From NCBI GenBank assembly GCA_044508675.1, contig JBIQHF010000008.1:55548-119547 (forward strand): a stretch of 64,000 nucleotides of DNA, given 5' to 3'. The position numbers were made by a program, and so were the translations under genes. Shown one piece after another: positions 7,688-16,733 of the stretch; position 1 is the first letter of the stretch; each line of letters opens with the position of its first letter. The notes under the pieces are model-generated. The model worked only from the letters and a program-made list of their open reading frames with translations. It had not been told where the DNA came from and did no database searches. The stretch comes from Raineyella sp044508675 (GTDB lineage Bacteria; Actinomycetota; Actinomycetes; Propionibacteriales; Propionibacteriaceae).

Positions 7688-8945
7688 GGCGGTAGCCGCC
7701 GTGGGTGCGGGCCCGATGGCTCGTACGCCCCAACGGGCCCAGGTTGTCCGGCTCGGTGAGCCCACCACTGGCGTACGGCACGGTGTGGTCCAGGTCGGAA
7801 CGGCGCGCCGACACCGAGCCGAACGGCGCCACTTCGTAGGGCTGGGCGAGGCTGAGTTGCTCACGCATCCTGTCGGGCACCTCGTAGGCGTCGACGGGGA
7901 TGGATTCCCGGTGGTCGATCACCTGGGTCACCCGGACCTTGCACCTTCCCAGCAGTCGCCCCAGCTCCTCGACCGGCAGCGGCCCATGGCCCTCCACCCG
8001 CACCGTTTCGCTGTCCACCCAGGTGTGCACGTAGAGGCGGACCACCGGCGCGCTGCCGGGGTGCTCGCCGCGGGCCAGCAGGCCCAGTGCGCGGGCCCGG
8101 CGGGTATCCAGGTCGGATTCGTCGCCGTCGCGGGCCAGGTCCTCGGCCATCCGGGACAGTGTGGTGTCGAGTTGGCGGGCATCGGCGGTGTCGAGCACGC
8201 CGAACACGTCCATCGCTCCGGTCGTCCCCGGGCGGAGGGCGATGCCGACGTGGCGGCGGTTGAGGCGGGATCGTTCCCGCGCGGCCGCCGCAGCCGGGTC
8301 GGCGGCCGCGATCTGCCCCTCGACCAGTCGCTGGGCGCGGGCCCAGGCCAGGTCGGGCAACGTGTCACCGATGGCGTCGTCGATCCGGATCGCCTGGAAA
8401 TGTGTGAGTCCGTTGCACATCCGGGCCACGACGAGCGCCCGCCACGGCGGGATGTCCCCCTCGACCATCCGGTTCCACAGTCGCGGGTGGCGCCACTTGA
8501 GGTCGAGCGCGTCGGCGACGAACATCCGGGCCCGGGTCGCCGTCATGCCGAGCGCACCACCGATCTCCAGTGGCAGGAACTCCGGCACGTCCGGCGTGCC
8601 GTCCCCGCCGCAGGCGACGAGCTCCTCCCGCTCCACCGGTGGCGCCGCCTCCACCAGGTCGGCGACGAGGGCGACGCGGCGGATCTCGGCGAAACGGGCC
8701 AGCGCCTCGACCTCCTGGAGCTGGCGGATGTGGTCCGCCGGGTCCTCGGGCAGCCCGTAGCCGGGCGCGACGGCTCGCGGCGGCCCACCATCGGGATCCT
8801 CCCGGAGCATGCAGCCGTCGACCATCAGGTCACCGAGCGCCGGCGAGTCCTGGGGCTCGAAGAAGGCCGGATCGTAGGTGGGATCCGGGTCGCTGTCGCG
8901 GTCCGGGGGATCATCGTCGACGGGGTCGACCAAGGGCTCGTCCAT
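7593..8945 (-). CDS. DUF222 / HNH-endonuclease domain protein (13E12-repeat type)
   Basis: 450 residues from the ATG at 8945 (MDEPLVDPVDDD); an acidic N-terminus is typical of the family and the longer frame runs into the cca gene end. Residues 60-330 carry the DUF222 helical region (for example FLPLEIGGALGMTATRARMF). The C-terminus has an HNH-like zone, SDLDHTVPYASGGLTEPDNL then SHRARTH, but lacks the Cys pairs seen in many HNH enzymes. Such genes are multicopy in actinobacteria and often associated with mobility; the function is not established. No partner gene is evident. Confidence 0.85.
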   Translation of the reverse strand: MDEPLVDPVDDDPPDRDSDPDPTYDPAFFEPQDSPALGDLMVDGCMLREDPDGGPPRAVAPGYGLPEDPADHIRQLQEVEALARFAEIRRVALVADLVEAAPPVEREELVACGGDGTPDVPEFLPLEIGGALGMTATRARMFVADALDLKWRHPRLWNRMVEGDIPPWRALVVARMCNGLTHFQAIRIDDAIGDTLPDLAWARAQRLVEGQIAAADPAAAAARERSRLNRRHVGIALRPGTTGAMDVFGVLDTADARQLDTTLSRMAEDLARDGDESDLDTRRARALGLLARGEHPGSAPVVRLYVHTWVDSETVRVEGHGPLPVEELGRLLGRCKVRVTQVIDHRESIPVDAYEVPDRMREQLSLAQPYEVAPFGSVSARRSDLDHTVPYASGGLTEPDNLGPLGRTSHRARTHGGYRLSQPTPGRWRWETPRGQCFEVSNRGTRRVLE

Positions 8946-9037
8946 GCCCGAAACGCTACGGGACCCCACTGACACTTTCAGCCACCCGTACGATTCAACC
9001 AGGTCCGAGGTCGTACGAAGGGCGTGGTACGGCCGGC

Positions 9038-10468
9038 TCAGGCGTTCTCGGCCGCCCATTCCTTCAGGCGCCGAGTGGCCTCCTCCTCACCCAGCGGGCC
9101 GTTCTCGAGCCGCTGCTCCAGCAGGAACCTGTAGGCCTTGCCGACCATGGGGCCGGGCGGTACGCCGAGGATCGCCATGATCTGATCGCCATTGAGGTCC
9201 GGTCGCATCGCATCCATCTCCTCCTGCTCGGAGAGCTCCTCGATGCGCTCCTCCAGGCTGTCGTACGCCCCCCGCAGCGCCGCGGCCCGGCGACGGTTCC
9301 GGGTGGTGCAGTCCGCGCGGGTGAGGATGTGCAGCTGTTCGAGCTGGTCACCGGCGTCGCGCACGTAGCGTCGCACCGCCGAATCGGTCCAGCCACCATC
9401 GCCGTAGCCGTGGAAGCGCAGGTGCAGCTCGATCAGCTTGCAGATCTGCTTGACCTCGTCGCCGCTGAAGTGCAGCGCCCGGAGCCGCTTGCGCGCCATC
9501 TTGGCGCCGACCACGTCGTGGTGGTGGAACGAGACCTTCCCGCCCTCCTCGAACCGGCGGGTCGCGGGCTTGCCGATGTCGTGCAACAGGGCCGCCAGGC
9601 GGAGCACCGGATCGGGCTCGTGGCCGCGGGCCTTCTCCAGCGCGATCGCCTGGTCGAGCACGGTCAGCGAGTGCTCGTACACGTCCTTGTGCCGGTGGTG
9701 CTCGTCCACCTCCAGCCGCAGCGCCGGCAGCTCGGGCAGCACCCGGTCGGCCAGCCCGGTCTCGACGAACACGTTCAGGCCGTTGCGGGGGCGGTCGGTC
9801 AGGACCAGCTTGGTCAGCTCGTCACGGACCCGTTCGGCGGAGATGATGTCCAGCCGATCGGCCATCGTCCGGATCGCCTCGATCACCTCCGGTACCGGCA
9901 CGAAGTCGAGCTGCGAGGTGAACCGAGCCGCCCGCATCATCCGCAACGGGTCATCGGAGAACGACTGCTCCGGCGTCCCGGGGGTCCGGATCACGCCGGC
10001 GGTCAGATCCTGCAGCCCGCCGAAGGGATCGACGAACTTCTTGGTCCGGACGTCCACGGCCATCGCGTTCACGGTGAAGTCGCGACGGACCAGGTCCCCT
10101 TCCAGGGTGTCGCCGAACACCACCTCCGGCTTTCGGGAGTCCTCGCGGTAGGTGTCGGCCCGGTAGGTGGTCACCTCGACGACCCAGCCGCCCTCGACAT
10201 TGCAGCCGATGGTGCCGAACGCCTTGCCGATGTCCCACACCTGGCGGGAGACCTTCTTCAGCAACCGCTCGATGTCGTCGGGCCGCGCCGAGGTGGTGAA
10301 GTCCAGGTCGTGGCCGAGCCGTCCCAGCAGCGCATCACGGACCGAGCCGCCGACCAGGTACAGCTCATGGCCGGTCGCTGCGAAGACCTCGCCGAGCCGG
10401 TCGATGACCGGCGCGATCCGCATCAACTCGGCGACAGCATTGTCCTGGGCTTGGGTCAGAGAGGGCAC
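9038..10468 (-). CDS. cca: CCA tRNA nucleotidyltransferase / poly(A) polymerase family
   Basis: 476 residues from the GTG at 10468 (start uncertain; the frame is open to 10519 without a better site). The class II nucleotidyltransferase head has LVGGSVRDALLGR followed by HDLDFTTSARP (residues 35-65), giving the GG and DxD catalytic motifs. Next is RRDFTVNAMAV and the RNA-binding helices, then an HD domain with ALLHDIGKPATR and HHHDVVGAK. It adds or repairs the 3' CCA of tRNAs. Consistent with that, tRNA-Ile at 23770-23843 in this window lacks an encoded CCA. Divergent from the DUF6049 gene with only about 40 bp between starts. Confidence 0.92.
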   Translation of the reverse strand: MPSLTQAQDNAVAELMRIAPVIDRLGEVFAATGHELYLVGGSVRDALLGRLGHDLDFTTSARPDDIERLLKKVSRQVWDIGKAFGTIGCNVEGGWVVEVTTYRADTYREDSRKPEVVFGDTLEGDLVRRDFTVNAMAVDVRTKKFVDPFGGLQDLTAGVIRTPGTPEQSFSDDPLRMMRAARFTSQLDFVPVPEVIEAIRTMADRLDIISAERVRDELTKLVLTDRPRNGLNVFVETGLADRVLPELPALRLEVDEHHRHKDVYEHSLTVLDQAIALEKARGHEPDPVLRLAALLHDIGKPATRRFEEGGKVSFHHHDVVGAKMARKRLRALHFSGDEVKQICKLIELHLRFHGYGDGGWTDSAVRRYVRDAGDQLEQLHILTRADCTTRNRRRAAALRGAYDSLEERIEELSEQEEMDAMRPDLNGDQIMAILGVPPGPMVGKAYRFLLEQRLENGPLGEEEATRRLKEWAAENA

Positions 10469-10509
10469 GCTGACCAAGTCTACCGGCCCGGGCACCCTAC
10501 GATGGCCCA

Positions 10510-12492
10510 GTGACTCCACGCCCGCTGCCGCCCCGGCTCCGCCACCTCGGCAGCCGGTTCCTCGGGGTCCTCACCGCGGTCCTGGCGATGGCCGTGGCGT
10601 ACGTGGTGGGCGGCACGTCCGTCCTGGGCGGTCCACTGGCGCCGGCCCGGGCGGAGACGGCGCCGCTCGATGCGGTCCGGATCGAGATCACCACCATGAG
10701 TCCTCGCATCGCGGCCCCCCAGGACACCGTCACGCTGAGCGGCACGGTCGAGAACACCAGTGGCGAGACCCTCACCGGCCTCCAGGCCTACTTCTGGCGC
10801 GACCAGGAGCTGCGGACCACCCGGGCCGCCCTGGAGCAGGAGTCCTTGCCGGTCGGGGCCCGCTACCTGCCGACGTTCCAGGACCTGGGTCCGGAGGGCA
10901 TCCTGGCCCCCCGCGACAAGGTCTCGTTCACCGTCACCGCCCCGGTCTCCCAGCTCAATGTCCCGGCCCGCGACGGCGTCACCCTGGTGGGGGTCCAGAT
11001 CCGCGGCTCCGACCAGGCCGGCTACCGCACCCTCGGCCGGGCCCGGGCCTGGCTGCCGATCGACGTGGGTGGCGTCGCGACACCCGTCGAGGTCGCGTCG
11101 GTGGTCGCCCTCACCTCCTCCCCCTCCCGGCTCGCCCCCGGGCTGTTCGTCGATGACCACCTGGCCGCCGCGCTGGCCTCCGGCGGACGGCTGGACCTGC
11201 TGCTGCGCGCGGCCGGCGAACCGGGCCGCACCTACCTGATCGACCCGGCCCTGCTGCTCGCGGTGATGGACATGAGCGACGGCTATGCCCTGGCCGATGG
11301 CACCGAGGGCACGGGCCGGGACGCGGCGGGGGCCTGGCTGCAACGGTTCGATGCGTTGAGCACCACCGGCTACCGGCTGCCGTACGCGGCCACGGACATC
11401 GACCTGGTCGGCAACATCGACCGGGCGGCCATCCTGGCCGACGCCGCCGACCCCACCGGGCTGCCCGGCGACCTTCCCTCGCTCCCGCTGGCGGTGTGGC
11501 CCGCCGATGGCGCTCTCACCGAGCCGGGCCTGGCCGCCCTGGAGTCGCTCGACGGGCTGTTCACGGTCCTCGCCGGGAACGTTGCCCGCGGACCGTCCAG
11601 CACGGACGGCAGGACCGTGGTGGGCTACGACACCTCTGCGCTGGTGACCGGCCCCGAGGACGCCACCACCTCGGGGGTCCAGCTGCGCCAGGCGACCGCC
11701 GCGACCACGTTCCTCGATGCCGTGCAGGACAATGGACCCCAGGTGCGGCTGATCACCAACGCCGCCGAGGTGCGGGCCGACGCGGCCGACGGATCGACGC
11801 GTACGCCACTGTCCTCGTTGCCGGTCACCGTGGGCCTGCCGACCACCGGCGCGGACCTGGGCCCGACCGACTGGACCGGCACCGGCCACGGTCCGACGGT
11901 CGCCGCTGCGACCGACGACCGGGAGGGCCTGGCCAGCATGTTCACCGACCCGGAGCTGGGCGTGGACCTGACCAGCCACCTGGTGGCGTCGCTGGCCAGC
12001 ACCCAGTGGGAGGCCCACCCGGACCGGTACGAGGCCTTCCGGTCCTGGGAGCGCGAGCAGTCCACGTCGATCCTGTACGGGGAGGCGGTCTCGATCACCG
12101 CCCGGCCGGTGCTGCTGACCGCCCAGCAGGACATCCAGTTCCCGGTGACCGTCACCAACAACCTGCCGGTGCCGGTCTCGGTGCGGCTGGCGTTCGAGTC
12201 GGAGAACGCCGAGCGACTGAGCGTGCCCGCGGTCGACGTCGAGTCGATCGGCGCCGGCGAGGCGATCGGCGTGATCGCCGTTCCTGAGGTGCACGCGAAC
12301 GGCCGCTACACCGTGGTCGCCCACCTCACCACCCCCACCGGCCGCCCGATCGGAAGGCCGCTGGACATCGAAGTAGAGGCCACCCAGGCCGGAAGGGTCG
12401 GATGGATCCTGATGATCGTGTCGGGCATCGTCGTGATCGGGACCACGGTCCTGCGCATCAAGCAGGTCCGGGCCGAACGGAGCAAGGCATGA
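10510..12492 (+). CDS. DUF6049-family membrane-anchored secreted protein
   Basis: 660 residues, GTG start. N-terminal signal/anchor helix (FLGVLTAVLAMAVAYVVGG, residues 17-35) and a predicted cut after ARA. A long extracytoplasmic part begins with an immunoglobulin-like repeat (residues 55-170), and a single C-terminal helix, GWILMIVSGIVVIGTTVL, is followed by a basic tail. This architecture and its place directly before murJ are typical of DUF6049 in actinobacteria. Its stop overlaps the murJ ATG (ATGA at 12489-12492). A role at the cell envelope with MurJ is inferred from context. Confidence 0.85.
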   Translation: MTPRPLPPRLRHLGSRFLGVLTAVLAMAVAYVVGGTSVLGGPLAPARAETAPLDAVRIEITTMSPRIAAPQDTVTLSGTVENTSGETLTGLQAYFWRDQELRTTRAALEQESLPVGARYLPTFQDLGPEGILAPRDKVSFTVTAPVSQLNVPARDGVTLVGVQIRGSDQAGYRTLGRARAWLPIDVGGVATPVEVASVVALTSSPSRLAPGLFVDDHLAAALASGGRLDLLLRAAGEPGRTYLIDPALLLAVMDMSDGYALADGTEGTGRDAAGAWLQRFDALSTTGYRLPYAATDIDLVGNIDRAAILADAADPTGLPGDLPSLPLAVWPADGALTEPGLAALESLDGLFTVLAGNVARGPSSTDGRTVVGYDTSALVTGPEDATTSGVQLRQATAATTFLDAVQDNGPQVRLITNAAEVRADAADGSTRTPLSSLPVTVGLPTTGADLGPTDWTGTGHGPTVAAATDDREGLASMFTDPELGVDLTSHLVASLASTQWEAHPDRYEAFRSWEREQSTSILYGEAVSITARPVLLTAQQDIQFPVTVTNNLPVPVSVRLAFESENAERLSVPAVDVESIGAGEAIGVIAVPEVHANGRYTVVAHLTTPTGRPIGRPLDIEVEATQAGRVGWILMIVSGIVVIGTTVLRIKQVRAERSKA

Positions 12493-15400
12493 GTCGCTCG
12501 ATCGTCTCCACCACCGCCCTGATGGCGGGCGGCACGCTCGCCTCCCGGGTGCTGGGGTTCGTTCGGGCCGCGCTGATCGCGGTGGTGCTCGGCAACGGCA
12601 CCCGTCCCGCCGAGGCGTTCAACCTCGCCAACACCATCCCGAACAGTCTCTACATCCTGCTCGCCGGCGGCGTGATGAACGCTGTCCTGGTGCCGCAGAT
12701 CGTCCGGGCGATGGACGAGGACGAGGACGGCGGCGAGGCATACACCAACCGGATCATGACGGCGTTCCTGGCCGCCCTGGCGGTGCTGACGCTCATCGTG
12801 ACCGCACTGGCGCCCTGGATCATGGCGCTGTACACCGCCGACGGTTGGCGTACGCCGGAGATGCAGCCGTACTGGAACAACATGGTGATGCTGGCCTACC
12901 TGTGCCTGCCGGAGGTGTTCTTCTACGGCGCCACCGTCCTGGTCGGTCAGGTGCTCAACTCCCGCGAGGTGTACGTCCCGTACATGTGGGCCCCGATCGC
13001 CAACAACGTGATCTCGATCGGCGTGTTCGGGCTCTACCTGGCCCTGTGGGGAACGTCCGACGGCCAACCCTTCACCACCCACCAGGTGCTGGTGCTCGGG
13101 CTGGGCTCGACCGCCGGGATCGCCGCACAGTTCTTCATGCTCCTGCCGTTCCTGCGCCGCGCCGGCTTCCACTACCGGCCACGGTGGGACCTGCGCGCCG
13201 CGGGGCTGGGCCACACCTTCCGGTTGGCGCAGTGGACGCTCTACTTCGTGCTGGTCAACCAGTTGGCGATCTTCGTGGTGAACCGGCTGGGCTCGACCGC
13301 CGTGCTCGCGAGCGGCAGCGGTGCCGGCGTCAGCGCCTACCAGACGGCATCGCTGATCTGGATCGTGCCGCACTCCCTGATCACCCTGTCCCTGGGCACC
13401 CAGATGGTGACCCGCAGCTCCCGGCTCGCCGCCGAGGGGGACCTGGCCGGGGTCGCCGGTGAATCGGTCCGGACGATGCGGGCCGCAATGACGGTGATCG
13501 TGCCCAGCGCGATCGGACTGTTCGCGCTGGCGTTCCCGATCAGCCAGCTGATGTTCGGCAACGGTGCCGGTGCGCGGGACGCGGTGTTCATCGGCCGGAC
13601 CCTGATGGTGATGGCGCTGGGGCTGGTGCCGTACAGCCTGCACTACTTGGTGATCCGCTCCTTCTACGCCCTGGAGGACACCCGGACCCCGTTCTTCGTC
13701 CAGGCGACGATCGTGGCGGCCAACATCGTGCTGGCGATCGCACTGGTGGTGCCGTTCCAGGCCTCGGGCTGGGTCGCGGCCGGTCTGGGCGGGGCGTATG
13801 CCCTGGCGTACGTGGTCGGCCTGGCCGTGGCGGTGCCGCTGTTGCGTCGCCGGCTCCCGGACCTGGACTTCCGGGGGGTGCTGGCGCAGGTCGGCCGGCT
13901 CACCGTTGCCACGATCCCGGCGGGCCTGCTGGCCTGGCTGATCATGCGCTTCACAGGCGGACACGGGCAGTTGGCACTGCTCGGCTCCCTGGTGCTGGCC
14001 GGTGGCGTCGCCGTTGGCACATTCCTGGTGATGGCACGTACGCTGCACATCGAGGAGGTCAGCGAGGTCGTTGCCGCGATCACGCGACGCAAGGGCACCG
14101 AAGGCCCCAGGGGCGTCGATGCGGCGCCCTCCAGGATGGATGAGCAGGAGGAGAGTGTCGTGCCGGACACGACCAGCGAGGACCGTGACCCCGCCTCGGT
14201 GATCGCCGCGCCGGACAGGCAGGATCCGCGAGACGGAAACAGCCCGATCGGGCGCCTCTTGGGTGGGCGGTTCCGGATCGAGGAACAGATCAGTCCCGAC
14301 CGCAGTGACCTGTGGCGGGCCACCGACCTGACCCTGAAGCGTTCGGTCGTCTGCCAGTTCTTCCCCCCCGAGGACGAGCGCGGACCCGTACTGCTGGCCG
14401 CGGCCAAGCGCGCCGCCCAGGTCACCGACGCCCGGTTCGTCCGGATCCTCGACTTCTCCGACGGCACTCAGCCGTACGTCGTCCGCGAGTACGCGCCCGG
14501 CCTGACGCTCACCACCCTGCTCGCCGACGGCCCGCTGAACGGTGTCGAGTCGGCGTGGCTGGTCCGCGAACTCGCGGACGCCCTGACAGTGGTGCACGGC
14601 CAGGGCCGGGGCCACCACCGCCTGAACCCCGATGCGGTGATCGTCACCGACACCGGCAACGTGAAGATCCTCGGCTTCCAGATCGACGAGGTGCTGCTGC
14701 CGCCCGACCCCAGCACGAGCGTCGAGGATCCCGAGGCCGCCGACGTGTTCGACCTCGGTCGCCTGCTGTACGCCTGCCTGACCGGCTACTGGCCGGGCGG
14801 TCCCGCGTACGGCCTGGCGGATGCGCCCACCCGGGGCGCGATGTGGCTGCCGCCGCGCAGCGTACGGTCGGACGTCTCACCGGGCCTGGATCGGATCACC
14901 CAGCAGGTGCTCGGCGGGGGCTCCCCGATGATGGCCAACACGACCGGTCGCCCGGTCGTGACGACCGCGGCCGGTGTGGTGGCCGCCCTCTCCTCGGTGC
15001 TCGGCGTCACCGATGCCTCGTACCGGCTGGAGCAGCGGGTCCGCCACCATCGTGACGGCCCGCAGGACCCGACGATGACACAGGACCCGGTCCCTGCGCC
15101 GGCCTCGGTGCCGGAACCCCTTCCGGCACTGGAGCAGACCGTTCGGGTGTCCCCACCGCCGGAGCCCCCGCTGAAGGTCGTGCCGCGCCAGCGGCCGAAC
15201 CGCGGCTGGGTGGTGGGCCTGCTGGTCCTGATCGCCGTCGCGATCGTGGTCGGGCTGATCGGCGTGGCCATCAACTCGGGTCGCGACAACGCCGGGGCAC
15301 CGCTGGGGGGTGACCCGAAGTCTCCGAGCACCGCGGCCGGCGGGCCGTGGGCCGTGGTGGACTCGACGACCTTCGATCCGAGCGCGGACGGCGGCAACGG

Positions 15401-15809
15401 CGACGAGAACCCGAACACCGCGGCCCTGGCCCACGACGGTGATCCGACCACCGGCTGGCGGACCATGACGTACGTCGGCAACCCCGAGTTGGGCAACCTG
15501 AAGCCCGGAGTGGGGCTGATCCTCGACCTCGGTGAGACGCGCCCGATCGGGACCGTGACCGCCGAGGTACTGGGGAACGGCTCCACCATCGAGGTGCGGG
15601 TCCCGAACGATCCGACGGCCGCCGCCCCGCCGATGGACTCCGCGACCTCCTGGCAGGTGCTGGCCAAGCGGACCGAGGCGACCGGTTCGGTCGATCTGGT
15701 CGTCGACCCGGCGGTCGAGAGCCGCTTCGTGATGCTCTACCTCACCCGGCTGGCGCCCGACGGGGATGGCTTCCGCGGCGGGATCGACGAGGTGCAGGTC
15801 GGGCCATGA
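12489..15809 (+). CDS. murJ: Lipid II flippase MurJ fused to pseudokinase and extracellular domain
   Basis: 1106 residues from the ATG at 12489; a longer open frame upstream antisenses nothing but duplicates the DUF6049 tail. Residues 1-545: MviN/MurJ with about 14 helices (GTLASRVLGFVRAALIAVVL at the start). Residues 550-585: acidic, charged linker. Residues 587-840: protein-kinase-like fold with degenerate catalytic motifs, HHRLNPDAVIV in place of HRD and ILGF in place of DFG, and no clear VAIK lysine. Residues 905-928: transmembrane helix. Residues 950-1106: extracellular beta-rich domain (AALAHDGDPTTGWRTMTYVG). The layout matches mycobacterial MviN, where the phosphorylated pseudokinase recruits an FHA protein; no FHA protein or regulatory kinase gene lies in this window. 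It flips lipid II for peptidoglycan synthesis. Confidence 0.93.
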   Translation: MSRSIVSTTALMAGGTLASRVLGFVRAALIAVVLGNGTRPAEAFNLANTIPNSLYILLAGGVMNAVLVPQIVRAMDEDEDGGEAYTNRIMTAFLAALAVLTLIVTALAPWIMALYTADGWRTPEMQPYWNNMVMLAYLCLPEVFFYGATVLVGQVLNSREVYVPYMWAPIANNVISIGVFGLYLALWGTSDGQPFTTHQVLVLGLGSTAGIAAQFFMLLPFLRRAGFHYRPRWDLRAAGLGHTFRLAQWTLYFVLVNQLAIFVVNRLGSTAVLASGSGAGVSAYQTASLIWIVPHSLITLSLGTQMVTRSSRLAAEGDLAGVAGESVRTMRAAMTVIVPSAIGLFALAFPISQLMFGNGAGARDAVFIGRTLMVMALGLVPYSLHYLVIRSFYALEDTRTPFFVQATIVAANIVLAIALVVPFQASGWVAAGLGGAYALAYVVGLAVAVPLLRRRLPDLDFRGVLAQVGRLTVATIPAGLLAWLIMRFTGGHGQLALLGSLVLAGGVAVGTFLVMARTLHIEEVSEVVAAITRRKGTEGPRGVDAAPSRMDEQEESVVPDTTSEDRDPASVIAAPDRQDPRDGNSPIGRLLGGRFRIEEQISPDRSDLWRATDLTLKRSVVCQFFPPEDERGPVLLAAAKRAAQVTDARFVRILDFSDGTQPYVVREYAPGLTLTTLLADGPLNGVESAWLVRELADALTVVHGQGRGHHRLNPDAVIVTDTGNVKILGFQIDEVLLPPDPSTSVEDPEAADVFDLGRLLYACLTGYWPGGPAYGLADAPTRGAMWLPPRSVRSDVSPGLDRITQQVLGGGSPMMANTTGRPVVTTAAGVVAALSSVLGVTDASYRLEQRVRHHRDGPQDPTMTQDPVPAPASVPEPLPALEQTVRVSPPPEPPLKVVPRQRPNRGWVVGLLVLIAVAIVVGLIGVAINSGRDNAGAPLGGDPKSPSTAAGGPWAVVDSTTFDPSADGGNGDENPNTAALAHDGDPTTGWRTMTYVGNPELGNLKPGVGLILDLGETRPIGTVTAEVLGNGSTIEVRVPNDPTAAAPPMDSATSWQVLAKRTEATGSVDLVVDPAVESRFVMLYLTRLAPDGDGFRGGIDEVQVGP

Positions 15810-16360
15810 GGTCCCGCCCCCAGGACCCGTCCGACGAGGACCTGCTGGCGGCCCACGTCGCCGGTGACCCCGAGGCGTTCACGCTGCTCGTCACCCGCTA
15901 CCAGGACCGGCTCTGGGCCGTTGCGCTGCGTACGTTGCGCGACCCGCACGACGCCGCCGATGCCCTCCAGGACGCCTTTCTGTGCGCGTTCCGGCGGGCC
16001 CACACGTTTCGCGGCGACGCGAAGGTGACCAGTTGGCTGCACCGGATCGTGATCAACTGCTGCCTGGACCGGATCCGCTACCTGGACCGGCGCCGCACCG
16101 CCGTGCTCGACACCGACCGTACGGACCACGATCCGGTCATGCCGAGCACCGACAGCGAGCTGTCGGACGCGGTGACCGAGGCACTGGCCCGGATCAGCCC
16201 CGACCAGCGCGCGGCCCTGGTACTGGTGGACATGGAAGGGTTCTCGGTGGACGAGGCCGCCGAGATGCTCGGGTGCCCGCCGGGCACGATCAAGTCACGG
16301 TGCTCCCGGGGCCGGGCCCGACTCGCTCCCCTGCTGCGGGAGCTGCTGGCCCCCAGATGA
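15806..16360 (+). CDS. sigM: ECF sigma factor, SigM-like
   Basis: 184 residues; the ATG overlaps the murJ stop (ATGA). Sigma region 2 at residues 15-85 (DPEAFTLLVTRYQDRLWAVA, DALQDAFLCAFRRAHTFRG, SWLHRIVINCCLDRIR) and region 4 at 120-175 (ALARISPDQRAALVLVDMEG, AAEMLGCPPGTIKSRCSRGR). Synteny murJ-sigM is as in mycobacteria, where SigM is an envelope-linked ECF factor. A small downstream gene sits where an anti-sigma gene is expected. Co-transcription with murJ implies that sigma expression follows envelope-gene transcription. Confidence 0.9.
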   Translation: MRSRPQDPSDEDLLAAHVAGDPEAFTLLVTRYQDRLWAVALRTLRDPHDAADALQDAFLCAFRRAHTFRGDAKVTSWLHRIVINCCLDRIRYLDRRRTAVLDTDRTDHDPVMPSTDSELSDAVTEALARISPDQRAALVLVDMEGFSVDEAAEMLGCPPGTIKSRCSRGRARLAPLLRELLAPR

Positions 16361-16439
16361 GCCAGAATAGACAAAAGCACAGTGTCGGCTGGCTCACCGG
16401 TCGGCACTACGGGGGACTTCGTGACAGCCAGGAGGCGTG

Positions 16440-16733
16440 GTGATCGACGACCCACTGGACTTCAACGACGTCGAGGATGACGTCGAGGCGGAGGTGAGCG
16501 CGGCCCTGCGCTCGGCACCGCTACCACCCATCCCCGACCGGGTCCGCAAGCTGCTGGACGATGCGCTCCAGCAGGCCCAGGTCCGCCGCGAGGCGGGTGA
16601 GACCGCCCAGGCCCACAGCGACGGATTGGCGGCGGCAGCGCTGCGCAGCGCGACCGGCACCTTCGGTCCCAATCCCCTGAACCGGAAGCGGCTGCCGCGG
16701 CGCCCGGGCACCCCGCGTACGATCGGGGCATGA
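16440..16733 (+). CDS. Small hypothetical protein, possible anti-sigma remnant
   Basis: About 97 residues. Two GTG codons in tandem (16437 and 16440); the second is better spaced from AGGAGG at 16430-16435. Acidic N-terminus (DDPLDFNDVEDDVEAE), a segment PLPPIPDRVRKLLDDALQQA that resembles the cytoplasmic N-terminal motif of actinobacterial anti-sigma factors, and a basic C-terminus; no membrane helix. It sits directly after sigM and overlaps the next gene (ATGA at 16730). The anti-sigma function is inferred from position and the weak motif only. Confidence 0.6.
   Translation: MIDDPLDFNDVEDDVEAEVSAALRSAPLPPIPDRVRKLLDDALQQAQVRREAGETAQAHSDGLAAAALRSATGTFGPNPLNRKRLPRRPGTPRTIGA

Noticed and set aside
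12306..14618. 770-codon open frame on the minus strand over murJ
   Set aside because: A composition shadow in GC-rich DNA. It has low-complexity Gln/His/Arg-rich sequence and no domain, and the plus-strand gene is certain.
12489..15809. Active serine/threonine kinase in the MurJ tail
   Set aside because: HRD, DFG and the ATP-binding lysine are all replaced, so a pseudokinase is the better call.
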